Made by a program: the position numbers and the translations under genes. Below the pieces are notes generated by a model. That model did no database searches, had not been told where the DNA came from, and saw only the letters and a program-made list of their open reading frames with translations. A stretch of 64,000 nt of DNA from Tragulus kanchil (Eukaryota; Chordata; Mammalia; Artiodactyla; Tragulidae): the NCBI GenBank assembly GCA_022376925.1, contig JAIOJX010000026.1, forward strand, positions 255,871,330 to 255,935,329, read 5' to 3'. How positions within the stretch are numbered: position 1 is the stretch's first letter; the number at the start of each line of letters is the position of its first letter. Of the stretch, positions 32,912 through 48,563 are shown in pieces.

Positions 32912-35055
32912 TGCCAGAAAACGTAAACAATATTTAGGTTGAACTTCTGAGTCCTCTGAATTTTCCATCAGCCTGCAGAACAACATCCGCTTGTTTGTTT
33001 ATACCAACATTTAACAGCATACAGAGTAAAACAAGCAAATGGTCTGAGGCATTTATAGGAAGCGTTCAGATTTTGATAGAGTCTTGCATCTGCATCGTTT
33101 TTAGTCTGACAAAGAGAAACACTGCTTTAGGAAGTGGGTCATGTGGGTGTATAAGTGCTTCGTAGATAGGCCAGATATGCCATGGTTCTGGTCCGAGTAC
33201 CACTGAAATACAAAGGGAAGAAACCTATTTTATTCCTGCAACCCACACAATGCATCCGACTTTGACTTTTGTGTTCTCGGACCTGGTAATTTTTCTAATG
33301 TCACCAATGAAATTTTACCTAGGAGTACTTGCATAAATAAAAAAGTTTACATGTATACATGACTAACAAGATTTAAGGCCCTTTTACTAACATTTACAAT
33401 TGTTTCATATTTTTGAAACATGCATGTGAGATCTCGGTGGTTGAGTTTTCACTGTGGTCAGCACCCTGGGGTTCCAAGCCTGAGGTCCAGAACTGGGCTG
33501 CTGGGTTGGTTACTTTGATTTTCTGGGGCTTGGTTTCCTCATTTGAAAAATGAGGGGGTTGGATTTCACTTTCTCTAAGGCTCCTTCTAGCTAAAAAATT
33601 CCATGAAGCTTTTAGCCTCTGAATCTAATTCCTTTTTATTGCAGAAAATTCCTTATATGTATAACCATAAACACCCTTCATAGGAGTTAAAAATAGTATT
33701 ATTAAAAAACCAGGGAGATGGCATGATGGACTTAAATTTTATTGCTGGAGAGATGCCAGTAAGATTATTGTGTTCACTCAATAGAGGTGGCTAGTGGTTA
33801 TTGATGTAATACTATATTCTTATGAGTTGAATGCAGTTTGAGAGGCACAATTTAAAAAAAATGAGTGAAGGCAATAAAGACAACAGACATCTCACCTCAT
33901 CCTCTGTAAATTATTTTAAGAAACCAAATTTCTGAGAGATGGGGGTTTCCTTTCTAGGTTTTTGCACATCGGGGACAATGATGTTTTCTAGAATTTTGCC
34001 AGAAAACGTAAACAATATTTAGGTTGAACTTGAGTCCTCTGTTTTCCAAGCCTGCAGAACAACATCCGCTTGTTTGTTTATACCAACATTTAACAGCATA
34101 CAGAGTAAAACAAGCAAATGGTCTGAGGCATTTATAGGAAGCGTTCAGATTTTGATAGAGTCTTGCATCTGCATCGTTTTTAGTCTGACAAAGAGAAACA
34201 CTGCTTTAGGAAGTGGGTCATGTGGGTGTATAAGTGCTTCGTAGATAGGCCAGATATGCCATGGTTCTGGTCCGAGTACCACTGAAATACAAAGGGAAGA
34301 AACCTATTTTATTCCTGCAACCCACACAATGCATCCGACTTTGACTTTTTGTGTTCTCGGGACCTGGTAATTTTTCTAATGTCACCAATGAAATTTTACC
34401 TAGGAGTACTTGCATAAATAAAAAAGTTTACATGTATACATGACTAACAAGATTTAAGGCCCTTTTACTAACATTTACAATTGTTTCATATTTTTGAAAC
34501 ATGCATGTGAGATCTCGGTGGTTGAGTTTTCACTGTGGTCAGCACCCTGGGGTTCCAAGCCTGAGGTCCAGAACTGGGCTGCTGGGTTGGTTACTTTGAT
34601 TTTCTGGAGCTTGGTTTCCTCATTTGAAAAATGAGGGGGTTGGATTTCACTTTCTCTAAGGCTCCTTCTAGCTAAAAAATTCCATGAAGCTTTTAGCCTC
34701 TGAATCTAATTCCTTTTTATTGCAGAAAATTCCTTATATGTATAACCATAAACACCCTTCATAGGAGTTAAAAATAGTATTATTAAAAAACCAGGGAGAT
34801 GGCATGATGGACTTAAATTTTATTGCTGGAGAGATGCCAGTAAGATTATTGTGTTCACTCAATAGAGGTGGCTAGTGGTTATTGATGTAATACTATATTC
34901 TTATGAGTTGAATGCAGTTTGAGAGTCACAATTTAAAAAAAAAATGAGTGAAGGCAATAAAGACAACAGACATCTCACCTCATCCTCTGTAAATTATTTT
35001 AAGAAACCAAATTTCTGAGAGATGGGGGGTTTCCTTTTCTAGGTTTTTGCACATC
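32912..35055. repeat. Direct duplication 9 (32912-33970 and 33997-35055)
   Basis: Copy 2 begins error-rich: AACTTCTGAGTCC becomes AACTTGAGTCC and CTGAATTTTCCATCAGCC becomes CTGTTTTCCAAGCC. It is then near-identical, apart from homopolymer gains (GACTTTT to GACTTTTT, TCGGACC to TCGGGACC) and a few substitutions (GGGGC/GGAGC, AGAGGCAC/AGAGTCAC). Filler 33971-33996. First link of a chain of overlapping duplications reaching 42695. Confidence 0.95.
33480..33620. mobile_element. MIR-like ancient element fragment
   Basis: GGTTTCCTCATTTGAAAAAT followed by GAGGGGGTTGGATTTCAC, TCTAAGGCTCCTTCTAGCT and AAAAAATTCCATGA resemble the MIR-family end CAGTTTCCTCATCTGTAAAATG...CTAAGGTCCCTTCCAGCTC. Also present near 34565-34705 through duplication 9. 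Confidence 0.5.
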
Positions 35056-37005
35056 ACAAGTGAGTGAGAAGTGAAAAAGGGGGAACATAGCCATCAAAGA
35101 TTGTCTCCCCTGACTAGAATTTTGCTTTATTTTCCTCTCTGTTTCCATTTCCCCTTCCCCATGCAACTGGATTTCACAGCTAGCTCATTCATTCATTCTC
35201 TCAGTGAAAATATGAGCGTCTCTGATGAGCCAAGCATGTGTCAGGCACTGAAAACACAGAGATGGAAGGATTCTCTAACTCTTGAGTGGACCTGCATGAT
35301 TTCAGGGAGCCTCTGAGATCTCTGACAGCATTCTGTGATTGTTTCTTACTGAATAAACAGAATCGTCTAGCTGCTTTGACCTTCCTCTCAGGTTTTATAG
35401 AAACTCTAAGCACATAGCTGCTCTTAGTATGTAGAAATGTTGGATGTTTGAGCTAGAAGATCCTCTAATCTTGTTGATACCTTTAGTTTATATATGACTT
35501 GACCAGGGTCAGCACAGGTGATGCAGTTTGCCCAGTGTCCTTCAGGGAGTTCATGAAAGATCCAACAGTCATTTGTTAATGTTCTGCCTACTCGACCTAG
35601 TAGCCTCCTTGTCAAGTTTTAATAAAAAATAGAAAGAAGAGACCTCCTTTAGCTTAAGGGTCTAAGGCCATCAACATGAATAAAACGAAATTATGTACCA
35701 TTGCCTGGAAATCCACTTGTGCATTAACCAGAGCTTTAGCAATCTGTGCTGAGTTTTGAAAGTGCACATTATCTGCAACAAAGAGAGAGTTAAAAGTGCT
35801 GTTAAATACCAGAAAGCATAGAGTGACAATGTATCGCCTGTAAATGAACACCAACAATTATCTAGTTTTGAACAGTGCACATTATAAACACCCTTCATAG
35901 GAGTTAAAAATAGTATTATTAAAAAACCAGGGAGATGGCATGATGGACTTAAATTTTATTGCTGGAGAGATGCCAGTAAGATTATTGTGTTCACTCAATA
36001 GAGGTGGCTAGTGGTTATTGATGTAATACTATATTCTTATGAGTTGAATGCAGTTTGAGAGTCACAATTTAAAAAAAAAATGAGTGAAGGCAATAAAGAC
36101 AACAGACATCTCACCTCATCCTCTGTAAATTATTTTAAGAAACCAAATTTCTGAGAGATGGGGGGTTTCCTTTTCTAGGTTTTTGCACATCACAAGTGAG
36201 TGAGAAGTGAAAAAGGGGGAACATAGCCATCAAAGATTGTCTCCCCTGACTAGAATTTTGCTTTATTTTCCTCTCTGTTTCCATTTCCCCTTCCCCATGC
36301 AACTGGATTTCACAGCTAGCTCATTCATTCATTCTCTCAGTGAAAATATGAGCGTCTCTGATGAGCCAAGCATGTGTCAGGCACTGAAAACACAGAGATG
36401 GAAGGATTCTCTAACTCTTGAGTGGACCTGCATGATTTCAGGGAGCCTCTGAGATCTCTGACAGCATTCTGTGATTGTTTCTTACTGAATAAACAGAATC
36501 GTCTAGCTGCTTTGACCTTCCTCTCAGGTTTTATAGAAACTCTAAGCACATAGCTGCTCTTAGTATGTAGAAATGTTGGATGTTTGAGCTAGAAGATCCT
36601 CTAATCTTGTTGATACCTTTAGTTTATATATGACTTGACCAGGGTCAGCACAGGTGATGCAGTTTGCCCAGTGTCCTTCAGGGAGTTCATGAAAGATCCA
36701 ACAGTCATTTGTTAATGTTCTGCCTACTCGACCTAGTAGCCTCCTTGTCAAGTTTTAATAAAAAATAGAAAGAAGAGACCTCCTTTTAGCTTAAGGGTCT
36801 AAGGCCATCAACATGAATAAAACGAAATTATGTACCATTGCCTGGAAATCCACTTGTGCATTAACCAGAGCTTTAGCAATCTGTGCTGAGTTTTGAAAGT
36901 GCACATTATCTGCAACAAAGAGAGAGAGTTAAAAGTGCTGTTAAATACCAGAAAGCATAGAGTGACAATGTATCGCCTGTAAATGAACACCAACAATTAT
37001 CTAGT
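34748..37005. repeat. Direct duplication 10 (34748-35866 and 35884-37005)
   Basis: Spacing grows from 1136 to 1139 bp because copy 2 has one extra T (CTTTTAGC) and one extra AG pair (AAGAGAGAGAGTT). The 17-bp filler TTTGAACAGTGCACATT resembles sequence inside the copies (TTTTGAAAGTGCACATT) with one substitution. Its first 300 bp overlap duplication 9, so that part is present three times (33668-33970, 34748-35055, 35884-36191). Confidence 0.95.
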
Positions 37006-38882
37006 CATGCAGTTGACATTGTCAGCAGTGAGTAATCACACTTGCTTATGGAAATGTCCCTGACTCTTAGGTACTGACCCTGAGCACAGACATAGGAGGA
37101 TGCTTAATGTTTCTTAAACAAAGTGATGCTGGCTCAGTATTTTTATGTGTAAGAGTCTTGCTTAAACCTCACCATCTGCTGTTCCGTGGATGAGAAGATA
37201 GTCTACATTTCTGAAATATTCTGCTCTTGCCATCACAGTTGAATTCTGGAAAAGGGGGAAAATTAACATTTTAGTTGCTGCAAGTTCTAATAGAAAACTA
37301 GCTAAATCATTGTGCAATGGACTTAGCACCAATACTGAAATTATGTATTGCTTTGGTTGATAAATATTTAAGAGTCAGAGCAACACATTTTCATCATCAT
37401 TTGCATTACTTCCATCTGATTCTTAGTTTGAAAAACTGAAAGTTTATGTGTCATATGTTACATATGAGTGAGACCTTAGGCATAAATGATGCCCGCTCAA
37501 GCTGTGTAGGACTTGGGGGTGGGGAGGAAGATGAGGAAAGGGAGGTTAGGGAAGGAGGATGGGAAAACGAAAAGTAGAATTTGAAAGGAGTCAACTTCTT
37601 TCTAGTGAGGTACTTTGCAAATGACAAAAGATCATCATATTTGCTTGGGGACTCAACCGAAGTGTAAACTCTGAATGACTGCTTTACAATTATTTAGCAC
37701 ATCTGAAAGAAATTAGTGACCTTAATTAAACAGAAAATGCTCTAATCTTGTTGATACCTTTAGTTTATATATGACTTGACCAGGGTCAGCACAGGTGATG
37801 CAGTTTGCCCAGTGTCCTTCAGGGAGTTCATGAAAGATCCAACAGTCATTTGTTAATGTTCTGCCTACTCGACCTAGTAGCCTCCTTGTCAAGTTTTAAT
37901 AAAAAATAGAAAGAAGAGACCTCCTTTTAGCTTAAGGGTCTAAGGCCATCAACATGAATAAAACGAAATTATGTACCATTGCCTGGAAATCCACTTGTGC
38001 ATTAACCAGAGCTTTAGCAATCTGTGCTGAGTTTTGAAAGTGCACATTATCTGCAAAAAAGAGAGAGAGTTAAAAGTGCTGTTAAATACCAGAAAGCATA
38101 GAGTGACAATGTATCGCCTGTAAATGAACACCAACAATTATCTAGTCATGCAGTTGACATTGTCAGCAGTGAGTAATCACACTTGCTTATGGAAATGTCC
38201 CTGACTCTTAGGTACTGACCCTGAGCACAGACATAGGAGGATGCTTAATGTTTCTTAAACAAAGTGATGCTGGCTCAGTATTTTTATGTGTAAGAGTCTT
38301 GCTTAAACCTCACCATCTGCTGTTCCGTGGATGAGAAGATAGTCTACATTTCTGAAATATTCTGCTCTTGCCATCACAGTTGAATTCTGGAAAAGGGGGA
38401 AAATTAACATTTTAGTTGCTGCAAGTTCTAATAGAAAACTAGCTAAATCATTGTGCAATGGACTTAGCACCAATACTGAAATTATGTATTGCTTTGGTTG
38501 ATAAATATTTAAGAGTCAGAGCAACACATTTTCATCATCATTTGCATTACTTCCATCTGATTCTTAGTTTGAAAAACTGAAAGTTTATGTGTCATATGTT
38601 ACATATGAGTGAGACCTTAGGCATAAATGATGCCCGCTCAAGCTGTGTAGGACTTGGGGGTGGGGAGGAAGATGAGGAAAGGGAGGTTAGGGAAGGAGGA
38701 TGGGAAAACGAAAAGTAGAATTTGAAAGGAGTCAACTTCTTTCTAGTGAGGTACTTTGCAAATGACAAAAGATCATCATATTTGCTTGGGGACTCAACCG
38801 AAGTGTAAACTCTGAATGACTGCTTTACAATTATTTAGCACATCTGAAAGAAATTAGTGACCTTAATTAAACAGAAAATGCT
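36599..38882. repeat. Direct duplication 11 (36599-37741 and 37740-38882)
   Basis: Head-to-tail with a 2-bp overlap (CT) and constant 1141-bp spacing. One substitution is visible (GCAACAAAG becomes GCAAAAAAG near 38057). The first 400 bp also occur at 35462-35866, so this stretch is in three copies. Confidence 0.95.
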
Positions 38883-38999
38883 TACTTTATAGTGCTCGAG
38901 ATTATCATCCTTTGTTGGGAGGCCCATGAATCGCTCTGTGTAGATAGATGCTGTAAAATATATGAGTATGATGTTCACATGTGTTAACTAAAGTTGAAT

Positions 39000-39205
39000 A
39001 GTGAAAGTGTTAGTCTCTCAGTCATGTCTGACTCTTTGTGACCCTGTGGACTGTACCCTGCCAGGCTCCTCTGTCAATAGAATTCTCCAGGCAAGAATGC
39101 TGTAGTGGTAGCCATTCCTTTTCCCGAGGATCCTCCCAACCCAGGAATCACACCCTAGTCTCCTGCATCGCAAGCAGATTCTTTACCATTTGAGCCAGCT
39201 CTTCA
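39000..39205 (-). mobile_element. Bov-tA SINE, reverse
   Basis: GTCTCTCAGTCATGTCTGAC, CTGCCAGGCTCCTCTGTCA, TTCTCCAGGCAAGAATGCTG, AGGATCCTCCCAACCCAGGA and a tRNA-like head AGATTCTTTACCATTTGAGC read in the reverse Bov-tA order. Moderately diverged. Duplicate at 40136-40341. Confidence 0.85.
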
Positions 39206-39521
39206 ATCTCCCAGGAAGAGCTGCTGAGGAAAGGTCTTGCTTTCCTTTACTGTAACGCTCCACCCCAGTCATTTACTTGGATATTTGCCTCAATAGAACT
39301 GGAGAAGAAATGCTGAAGATTATGGAAACAAGAACAGCTAACAACAGAAAGGGCTGGTCTTGAGCTTTTTCACTTCAACTCAAAGTTTTTCAGTGGGAGG
39401 GATGTTGAGCTAGGAATGACCTCATTACATTTAAAAGAAATCACAAATGCAGCCATGTCTAGTAGTCTAATTGGTGTCTTAATTTAGGATAGAAATATGT
39501 CCCCAAGTCTTCCTCCTCTAC

Positions 39522-39575
39522 CGCACACACACAGACACAGACAGACACATGCACACACACACACACACACACACA
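39522..39575. repeat. Compound (CA)n microsatellite
   Basis: CACACACA, then imperfect CAGACACAGACAGACACATG, then an uninterrupted CA run before a T tract. Present again at 40658-40711 (identical) and 41784-41834 (shorter and altered). Confidence 0.9.
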
Positions 39576-40135
39576 TTTTTTCTTTGAATAAAGACTCTCA
39601 AATCGCAATTGTCTCATTGTCACCCGAACACAGATGAGAGCTAATTTTTGTCTGTTTATTATAATTAATTCCAAATAATCATCCTGCATTGATGTTAATC
39701 ATAAAAATAGACACACATGGTAGGTACACTTCTTGAACAAATTTTTTGTTCCTTTGACTTCTGGAGCAAGGTAACAGACAGCTACAAACTGTGGTGAGGG
39801 GAGGAAGATGAGGAAAGGGAGGTTAGGGAAGGAGGATGGGAAAACGAAAAGTAGAATTTGAAAGGAGTCAACTTCTTTCTAGTGAGGTACTTTGCAAATG
39901 ACAAAAGATCATCATATTTGCTTGGGGACTCAACCGAAGTGTAAACTCTGAATGACTGCTTTACAATTATTTAGCACATCTGAAAGAAATTAGTGACCTT
40001 AATTAAACAGAAAATGCTTACTTTATAGTGCTCGAGATTATCATCCTTTGTTGGGAGGCCCATGAATCGCTCTGTGTAGATAGATGCTGTAAAATATATG
40101 AGTATGATGTTCACATGTGTTAACTAAAGTTGAAT

Positions 40136-40341
40136 AGTGAAAGTGTTAGTCTCTCAGTCATGTCTGACTCTTTGTGACCCTGTGGACTGTACCCTGCCAG
40201 GCTCCTCTGTCAATAGAATTCTCCAGGCAAGAATGCTGTAGTGGTAGCCATTCCTTTTCCCGAGGATCCTCCCAACCCAGGAATCACACCCTAGTCTCCT
40301 GCATCGCAAGCAGATTCTTTACCATTTGAGCCAGCTCTTCA
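40136..40341 (-). mobile_element. Bov-tA SINE, duplicate copy
   Basis: Identical to 39000-39205, within direct duplication 12. Confidence 0.85.
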
Positions 40342-40468
40342 ATCTCCCAGGAAGAGCTGCTGAGGAAAGGTCTTGCTTTCCTTTACTGTAACGCTCCACC
40401 CCAGTCATTTACTTGGATATTTGCCTCAATAGAACTGGAGAAGAAATGCTGAAGATTATGGAAACAAG

Positions 40469-42695
<2,227 letters not shown>

Positions 42696-43242
42696 TAGTC
42701 AATTACAAATACTTGGTGTGCTGATCAGAACATGGCTGGGTGCAGTTTAAGAGACAGATATAATTACAATTTTTCTGCAAAAATTCTCCCTTGACCACCA
42801 TGTTTTTCCAACAAAGACTTTGCTATGGCAAAAATAGGATTTTACTTAAAAGAAACGCACAAAAAAGATCACTTCCAAAATGTAAAAGTGAGATACATTC
42901 CACAGCGTACAAAAGTCCTGTAAGGCAGAACTTATATCTGTGTATTTACTTATGCATTTTCAAAACAGAACAGCAAGAGAAGGACACAAGAACCTTTCGG
43001 TAGTTTAAGAGATGGCCAGAGTTTGTGTATAAATTAGTGTTGAATATTCTGTTTTGAGTATTTCTAGCATAGCAACTCAAAGGAGGAAAAGTCATTGGTG
43101 CCTTTGAAAATCTTACATGACCCAGTCCCAACTTAATGAAAAAACAAAGAAACACAAAAGCAGATACAAATTGCAGAGTCAGGACCAGGTTCAGCACTCA
43201 TCCATCTTCTTTACCAGGGAATCAGTAGGTGATTCAGAAATG
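42696..43242. other. Single-copy bridge between duplications, nothing recognised
   Basis: Non-coding sequence between duplications 13 and 14. No transposon or gene recognised. Confidence 0.5.
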
Positions 43243-45468
43243 AAACCCTGCTAACAGAAGGAGATGTATGTCTGTGTCATTTGGAAATTTTATCCTTTTT
43301 CTGAAAATGAAGAAGTGAACAGAGAGCCTCACAATAAAGACACATCTTCTCCCTGGAAGGCAAATTTTGTTTACCCGCTGGGGGGGGAGTTGCTTCCTCT
43401 GGGAACATGGATTAAGCAGTGTCCTGGGCCATAGACCACCCACCCCGTGTCTGCTCTAGATTAGAAAGGGATTCTCAGTGTGTATTCTTGCCCCCAAACA
43501 GGAACATTCCTACAAATCAAAAGAGGCCAATATGACCCTCTAACTCAAGATGTGCCTTGCTATTACAAGAAACTGCTGGGAATGATCTGCCCGGAGGTCA
43601 GGAGAGATCATTCCATCTTTTGCCACAGAAAAGTCAGTCTTAAAAGAGGGTGGGAGTGAGAGCCCTTCAGAGTAAGGGAGAGACAGAGAAAGACACGGAG
43701 AAATCAGGCAGCAGGTCAGTGGCTGGGGTCTCATCTTAACCCATTGAAATACATGGCCTGGAGGGATCAGCTAAACCCTCTTGTTGAATTCAATTGTTAG
43801 AGAAAGAATGCTCTAACTAGTTTGCAGTTTTAAGTTTCCATCTCTGGGGAATCTTATTGAGGACCCTTGACTACAAAACACAGACTAAAAGAGGCAGCTC
43901 CAATTATACCATGGCCTCCTTTCATTATACTTGGACGAGAACTGAAATGTGTTTTAATAGAGGAAAAATATATTTTAAAAACAGAAGGAACATGTGAGTT
44001 TTAAAATCATTTTGATAAGTGAAAATTCTTATCAGGATCAAGCCTTTATTTCTAACCTAAAAATAATGTCTGGATTAGTAGGTTAGTAACAACTATTATT
44101 GAAATGAAAGATGTCTTCTTCATTCTTAATTTTAGATTTAAACGAATGGAAGAGTAAGCCTGAGTCCTTTAGAAATATGATTGCTAGACCATTTTATTGG
44201 AAAAGTGTGTTCACTGCAAGTTATAATACTGGGTTCTGCTTTTCCTCTCTTATGCCCAAGAACACAATGTAGCATGGAATGATACTTGAAATTAAAGCAG
44301 TTGCATATATAAAAAAAGAGGGCTTTGAACATTCTGTCCCAATGCAGATCAGGAGGGCCACAATAGTATTAAAAACCCTGCTAACAGAAGGAGATGTATG
44401 TCTGTGTCATTTGGAAATTTTATCCTTTTTCTGAAAATGAAGAAGTGAACAGAGAGCCTCACAATAAAGACACATCTTCTCCCTGGAAGGCAAATTTTGT
44501 TTACCGCTGGGGAGTTGCTTCCTCTGGGAACATGGATTAAGCAGTGTCCTGGGCCATAGACCACCCACCCCGTGTCTGCTCTAGATTAGAAAGGGATTCT
44601 CAGTGTGTATTCTTGCCCCCAAACAGGAACATTCCTACAAATCAAAAGAGGCCAATATGACCCTCTAACTCAAGATGTGCCTTGCTATTACAAGAAACTG
44701 CTGGGAATGATCTGCCCGGAGGTCAGGAGAGATCATTCCATCTTTTGCCACAGAAAAGTCAGTCTTAAAAGAGGGTGGGAGTGAGAGCCCTTCAGAGTAA
44801 GGGAGAGACAGAGAAAGACACGGAGAAATCAGGCAGCAGGTCAGTGGCTGGGGTCTCATCTTAACCCATTGAAATACATGGCCTGGAGGGATCAGCTAAA
44901 CCCTCTTGTTGAATTCAATTGTTAGAGAAAGAATGCTCTAACTAGTTTGCAGTTTTAAGTTTCCATCTCTGGGGAATCTTATTGAGGACCCTTGACTACA
45001 AAACACAGACTAAAAGAGGCAGCTCCAATTATACCATGGCCTCCTTTCATTATACTTGGACGAGAACTGAAATGTGTTTTAATAGAGGAAAAATATATTT
45101 TAAAAACAGAAGGAACATGTGAGTTTTAAAATCATTTTGATAAGTGAAAATTCTTATCAGGATCAAGCCTTTATTTCTAACCTAAAAATAATGTCTGGAT
45201 TAGTAGGTTAGTAACAACTATTATTGAAATGAAAGATGTCTTCTTCATTCTTAATTTTAGATTTAAACGAATGGAAGAGTAAGCCTGAGTCCTTTAGAAA
45301 TATGATTGCTAGACCATTTTATTGGAAAAGTGTGTTCACTGCAAGTTATAATACTGGGTTCTGCTTTTCCTCTCTTATGCCCAAGAACACAATGTAGCAT
45401 GGAATGATACTTGAAATTAAAGCAGTTGCATATATAAAAAAAGAGGGCTTTGAACATTTCTGTCCCAA
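43243..45468. repeat. Direct duplication 14 (43243-44342 and 44373-45468)
   Basis: Spacing falls from 1130 to about 1125 bp because copy 2 loses one C and four G in TTTACCCGCTGGGGGGGGAG. The filler after copy 1 (44343-44372) looks like a garbled version of the true continuation after copy 2 (CCTAGGAATTATAAAAATATT). Confidence 0.95.
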
Positions 45469-47302
45469 ATCCTAGGAATTATAAAAATATTAATCTATAT
45501 CTGTACAGTGATTATAGTGCAGAATCTAAATGTTCACATATTCAACATGAATACACATTGTCTCCAGGAATTTGCAAAAGCAAAACTAGTGTGGCAGCAG
45601 TGCAACAAAAGAAGGTGTACTTTAAATTCTCAGGCAGCTTAGAAAAGCTGTTTCTATTGTAGAAATAAAAAGGGAAAAAAAAAAAAAACACACCCGAGTT
45701 GACTTTTTTCTGCTCTCTCATGGGTGGGGCTCCAAGGCAGAGTGGGTGGCTGCAGTAAGAAAAGAACCCACGGAGCAGATTGGCCATGAGAATTCTAGAA
45801 TTTTGTCCTTTGCACTTAGATGCCTTGCCATTTTGCTTAAATGAAGGATATCTTTAAAAACTTTCTTAGAAGGGCACAGAATTTTGAGGGACTTATGGAA
45901 TAGTCTTCTGATGGGAGCTATAAGGAGGACTGGAACATTTTGCCTACGGACAATGAAAATAACTAGCTTAGCTCTGTATGGCCAAGGTCATTTCAACAGG
46001 CTCTTGTGATCCTACAGACTCTGTCTCCTTCCTCCCCTCTCCCACCTCTCCTTGCTCACTTGTTGTCTTGATATTCTCCGAACTTTTCAAGCACCATCTA
46101 GCCCCAGGACTCTTGTAAATGCTACCACCTTCTGCTTGGAAGTTTCTTGTCCCTCAAATTGGCATGGCCCCCCAGTCCTCTTGATGGATTATACTTGGAC
46201 GAGAACTGTTTTAATAGAGGAAAAATATATTTTAAAAACAGCAGGAACATGTGAGTTTTAAAATCATTTTGATAAGTGAAAATTCTTATCAGGATCAAGC
46301 CTTTATTTCTAACCTAAAAATAATGTCTGGATTAGTAGGTTAGTAACAACTATTATTGAAATGAAAGATGTCTTCTTCATTCTTAATTTTAGATTTAAAC
46401 GAATGGAAGAGTAAGCCTGAGTCCTTTAGAAATATGATTGCTAGACCATTTTATTGGAAAAGTGTGTTCACTGCAAGTTATAATACTGGGTTCTGCTTTT
46501 CCTCTCTTATGCCCAAGAACACAATGTAGCATGGAATGATACTTGAAATTAAAGCAGTTGCATATATAAAAAAAGAGGGCTTTGAACATTTCTGTCCCAA
46601 ATCCTAGGAATTATAAAAATATTAATCTATATCTGTACAGTGATTATAGTGCAGAATCTAAATGTTCACATATTCAACATGAATACACATTGTCTCCAGG
46701 AATTTGCAAAAGCAAAACTAGTGTGGCAGCAGTGCAACAAAAGAAGGTGTACTTTAAATTCTCAGGCAGCTTAGAAAAGCTGTTTCTATTGTAGAAATAA
46801 GAAAGGAGAAAAAAAAAAAAAACACACCCGAGTTGACTTTTTTCTGCTCTCTCATGGGTGGGGCTCCAAGGCAGAGTGGGTGGCTGCAGTAAGAAAAGAA
46901 CCCACGGAGCAGATTGGCCATGAGAATTCTAGAATTTTGTCCTTTGCACTTAGATGCCTTGCCATTTTGCTTAAATGAAGGATATCTTTAAAAACTTTCT
47001 TAGAAGGGCACAGAATTTTGAGGGACTTATGGAATAGTCTTCTGATGGGAGCTATAAGGAGGACTGGAACATTTTGCCTACGGACAATGAAAATAACTAG
47101 CTTAGCTCTGTATGGCCAAGGTCATTTCAACAGGCTCTTGTGATCCTACAGACTCTGTCTCCTTCCTCCCCTCTCCCACCTCTCCTTGCTCACTTGTTGT
47201 CTTGATATTCTCCGAACTTTTCAAGCACCATCTAGCCCCAGGACTCTTGTAAATGCTACCACCTTCTGCTTGGAAGTTTCTTGTCCCTCAAATTGGCATG
47301 GC
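45049..47302. repeat. Direct duplication 15 (45049-46168 and 46188-47302)
   Basis: Copy 2 starts with a 7-base loss (GAACTGAAATGTGTTTTAAT to GAACTGTTTTAAT) and later gains bases in an A-rich run (near 46800). Filler 46169-46187. Copy 2 continues into a coherent L2 element while copy 1 stops inside it, so copy 2's right flank is authentic. 45049-45468 is also present at 43924-44342. Confidence 0.95.
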
Positions 47303-47607
47303 TCACTTCCTCTCCCTTTCAAGTCTTAACTCAAAAAAAGTCTCACCTGTCCTTCTAATCTAAAACTTCATCAACCCTTATGAGCCTCCTTACTCCTTTT
47401 TTGTTTTGGTTTGGTTTTCTCCATTGCATCAATCATTGCTTAACAGCCTGTATATGCTATTTATTTATCTTGTTTATTGTCTTCCTCCTCCTTTACCTTG
47501 ATAAAGGTAGAGACTTTGGTCTGTCTTGTTAATGAATATGCCCCTAGCACTGACCATATGATCTGAAACACAGTGGGAATAGAATCAATATTTGTTTAAT
47601 ATATGAC
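47200..47607 (+). mobile_element. L2 LINE 3' fragment
   Basis: TTCTGCTTGGAAGTTTCTTG, GGCATGGCTCACTTCCTCTC, TTTCAAGTCTTAACTCAAA, TAGAGACTTTGGTCTGTCTT, TATGCCCCTAGCACTGACC and AGAATCAATATTTGTTTAAT follow the L2 3' order (tgcttGGAA...TGGCTCACTCCCTC...GGGACTTGTCTGTCTTGTTC...CAATAAATATTTGTTGAAT). Non-coding. Its first part reappears truncated at about 46086-46168 because of duplication 15. Confidence 0.7.
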
Positions 47608-47609
47608 TT

Positions 47610-47775
47610 TCCTATTAACTCATCTCACTCTCACAGTGACTTGGAAAGTGGGGAAATTACTGTTGCATTTCATGATGAGGAAACTGAGGCTTAGAGTAAA
47701 TTTAGACTAAGTGTCAGAGCAGAGCCTCAACTGCAGGACCTCTGTAACAAGTCACTTCTCCTCTATTCCTACATT
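47610..47775 (+). mobile_element. MIR SINE
   Basis: TTAACTCATCTCACTCTCAC, CATGATGAGGAAACTGAGGC, then AGTGTCAGAGCAGAGCCTCA and CAGGACCTCTGTAAC match the MIR core GATGAGGAAACTGAGGC and the following TGGCAGAGCTGGGATTC region. Single copy, adjacent to the L2 element. Confidence 0.75.
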
Positions 47776-48072
47776 AGGGCAACTGCATTGGTAAGTTTTA
47801 AGTTCAGAGTCTAATATAGTCTCATTAGAGGTGCATTTGTCCTACTTTTACATCGTTGATCACACATAGCAATTCAAATTGCTTATAATTAGTCACTGGA
47901 AGAGAAAGGAACTAAGATTAAATCACGAACTAATGCTTATTCAACACCACCTGGCTAGGTCTATATTAACAAAGCAAAGCCCATAAATGAGGTTGTCTAA
48001 TAATTTAGGCAAAGCCCCTGCTGCTCTTCAATTGTCAGAATAATTGCTTTAACTTTTCTTCATATAAATCAT

Positions 48073-48283
48073 GGTTTTTCAGTCTTGGCACTATTGACAT
48101 TTGGGCCTGGATAATTCTTTTCTGTTGGGTGCTGTCCTGTACATTGTGGGATATTTGACAGCATCTCTGGCCTCTGCCCACTAGCTGCCACTAGCACTCA
48201 TTCAGTTCTGACAGCCAACAATGTCTCCAGACATTGCCCAATGTCTCCTAAAGGGTAAAATTGCCCAGATCAGAACCACTGTC
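48073..48283. mobile_element. MER5A-type hAT DNA transposon
   Basis: TTTTTCAGTCTTGGCACTAT, TTGACATTTGGGCCTGGATA, GTGCTGTCCTGTACATTGTG, CATCTCTGGCCTCTGCCCAC, CAATGTCTCCAGACATTGCC and terminal CAGATCAGAACCACTG follow the MER5A consensus end to end, including the degenerate inverted termini. Its right part recurs at 49231-49391. Confidence 0.8.
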
Positions 48284-48563
48284 ATTACAGACACTTCCTA
48301 AAAAGTGTGCTAGGTGCACAGTACGTATCTATTAACTAGCTAGAAACCAGGCAATTGGACTTTAGTTTGTGTGCCAGAAAAATGAAGGGGTAATATGAAA
48401 GTGCCTTCTCTCCTTTCTAAGCTGGATAATGGAGGAAAATGTATGATTTGCAACTTATTGATCGACTGACCAAAGAAAAAATTGTATAGTTAGCTTCAGT
48501 GTATTTTCCAGACCACCAAGGTGTCTAATACTTAGTGGAAACAGTTTATGGAATACAGTAATA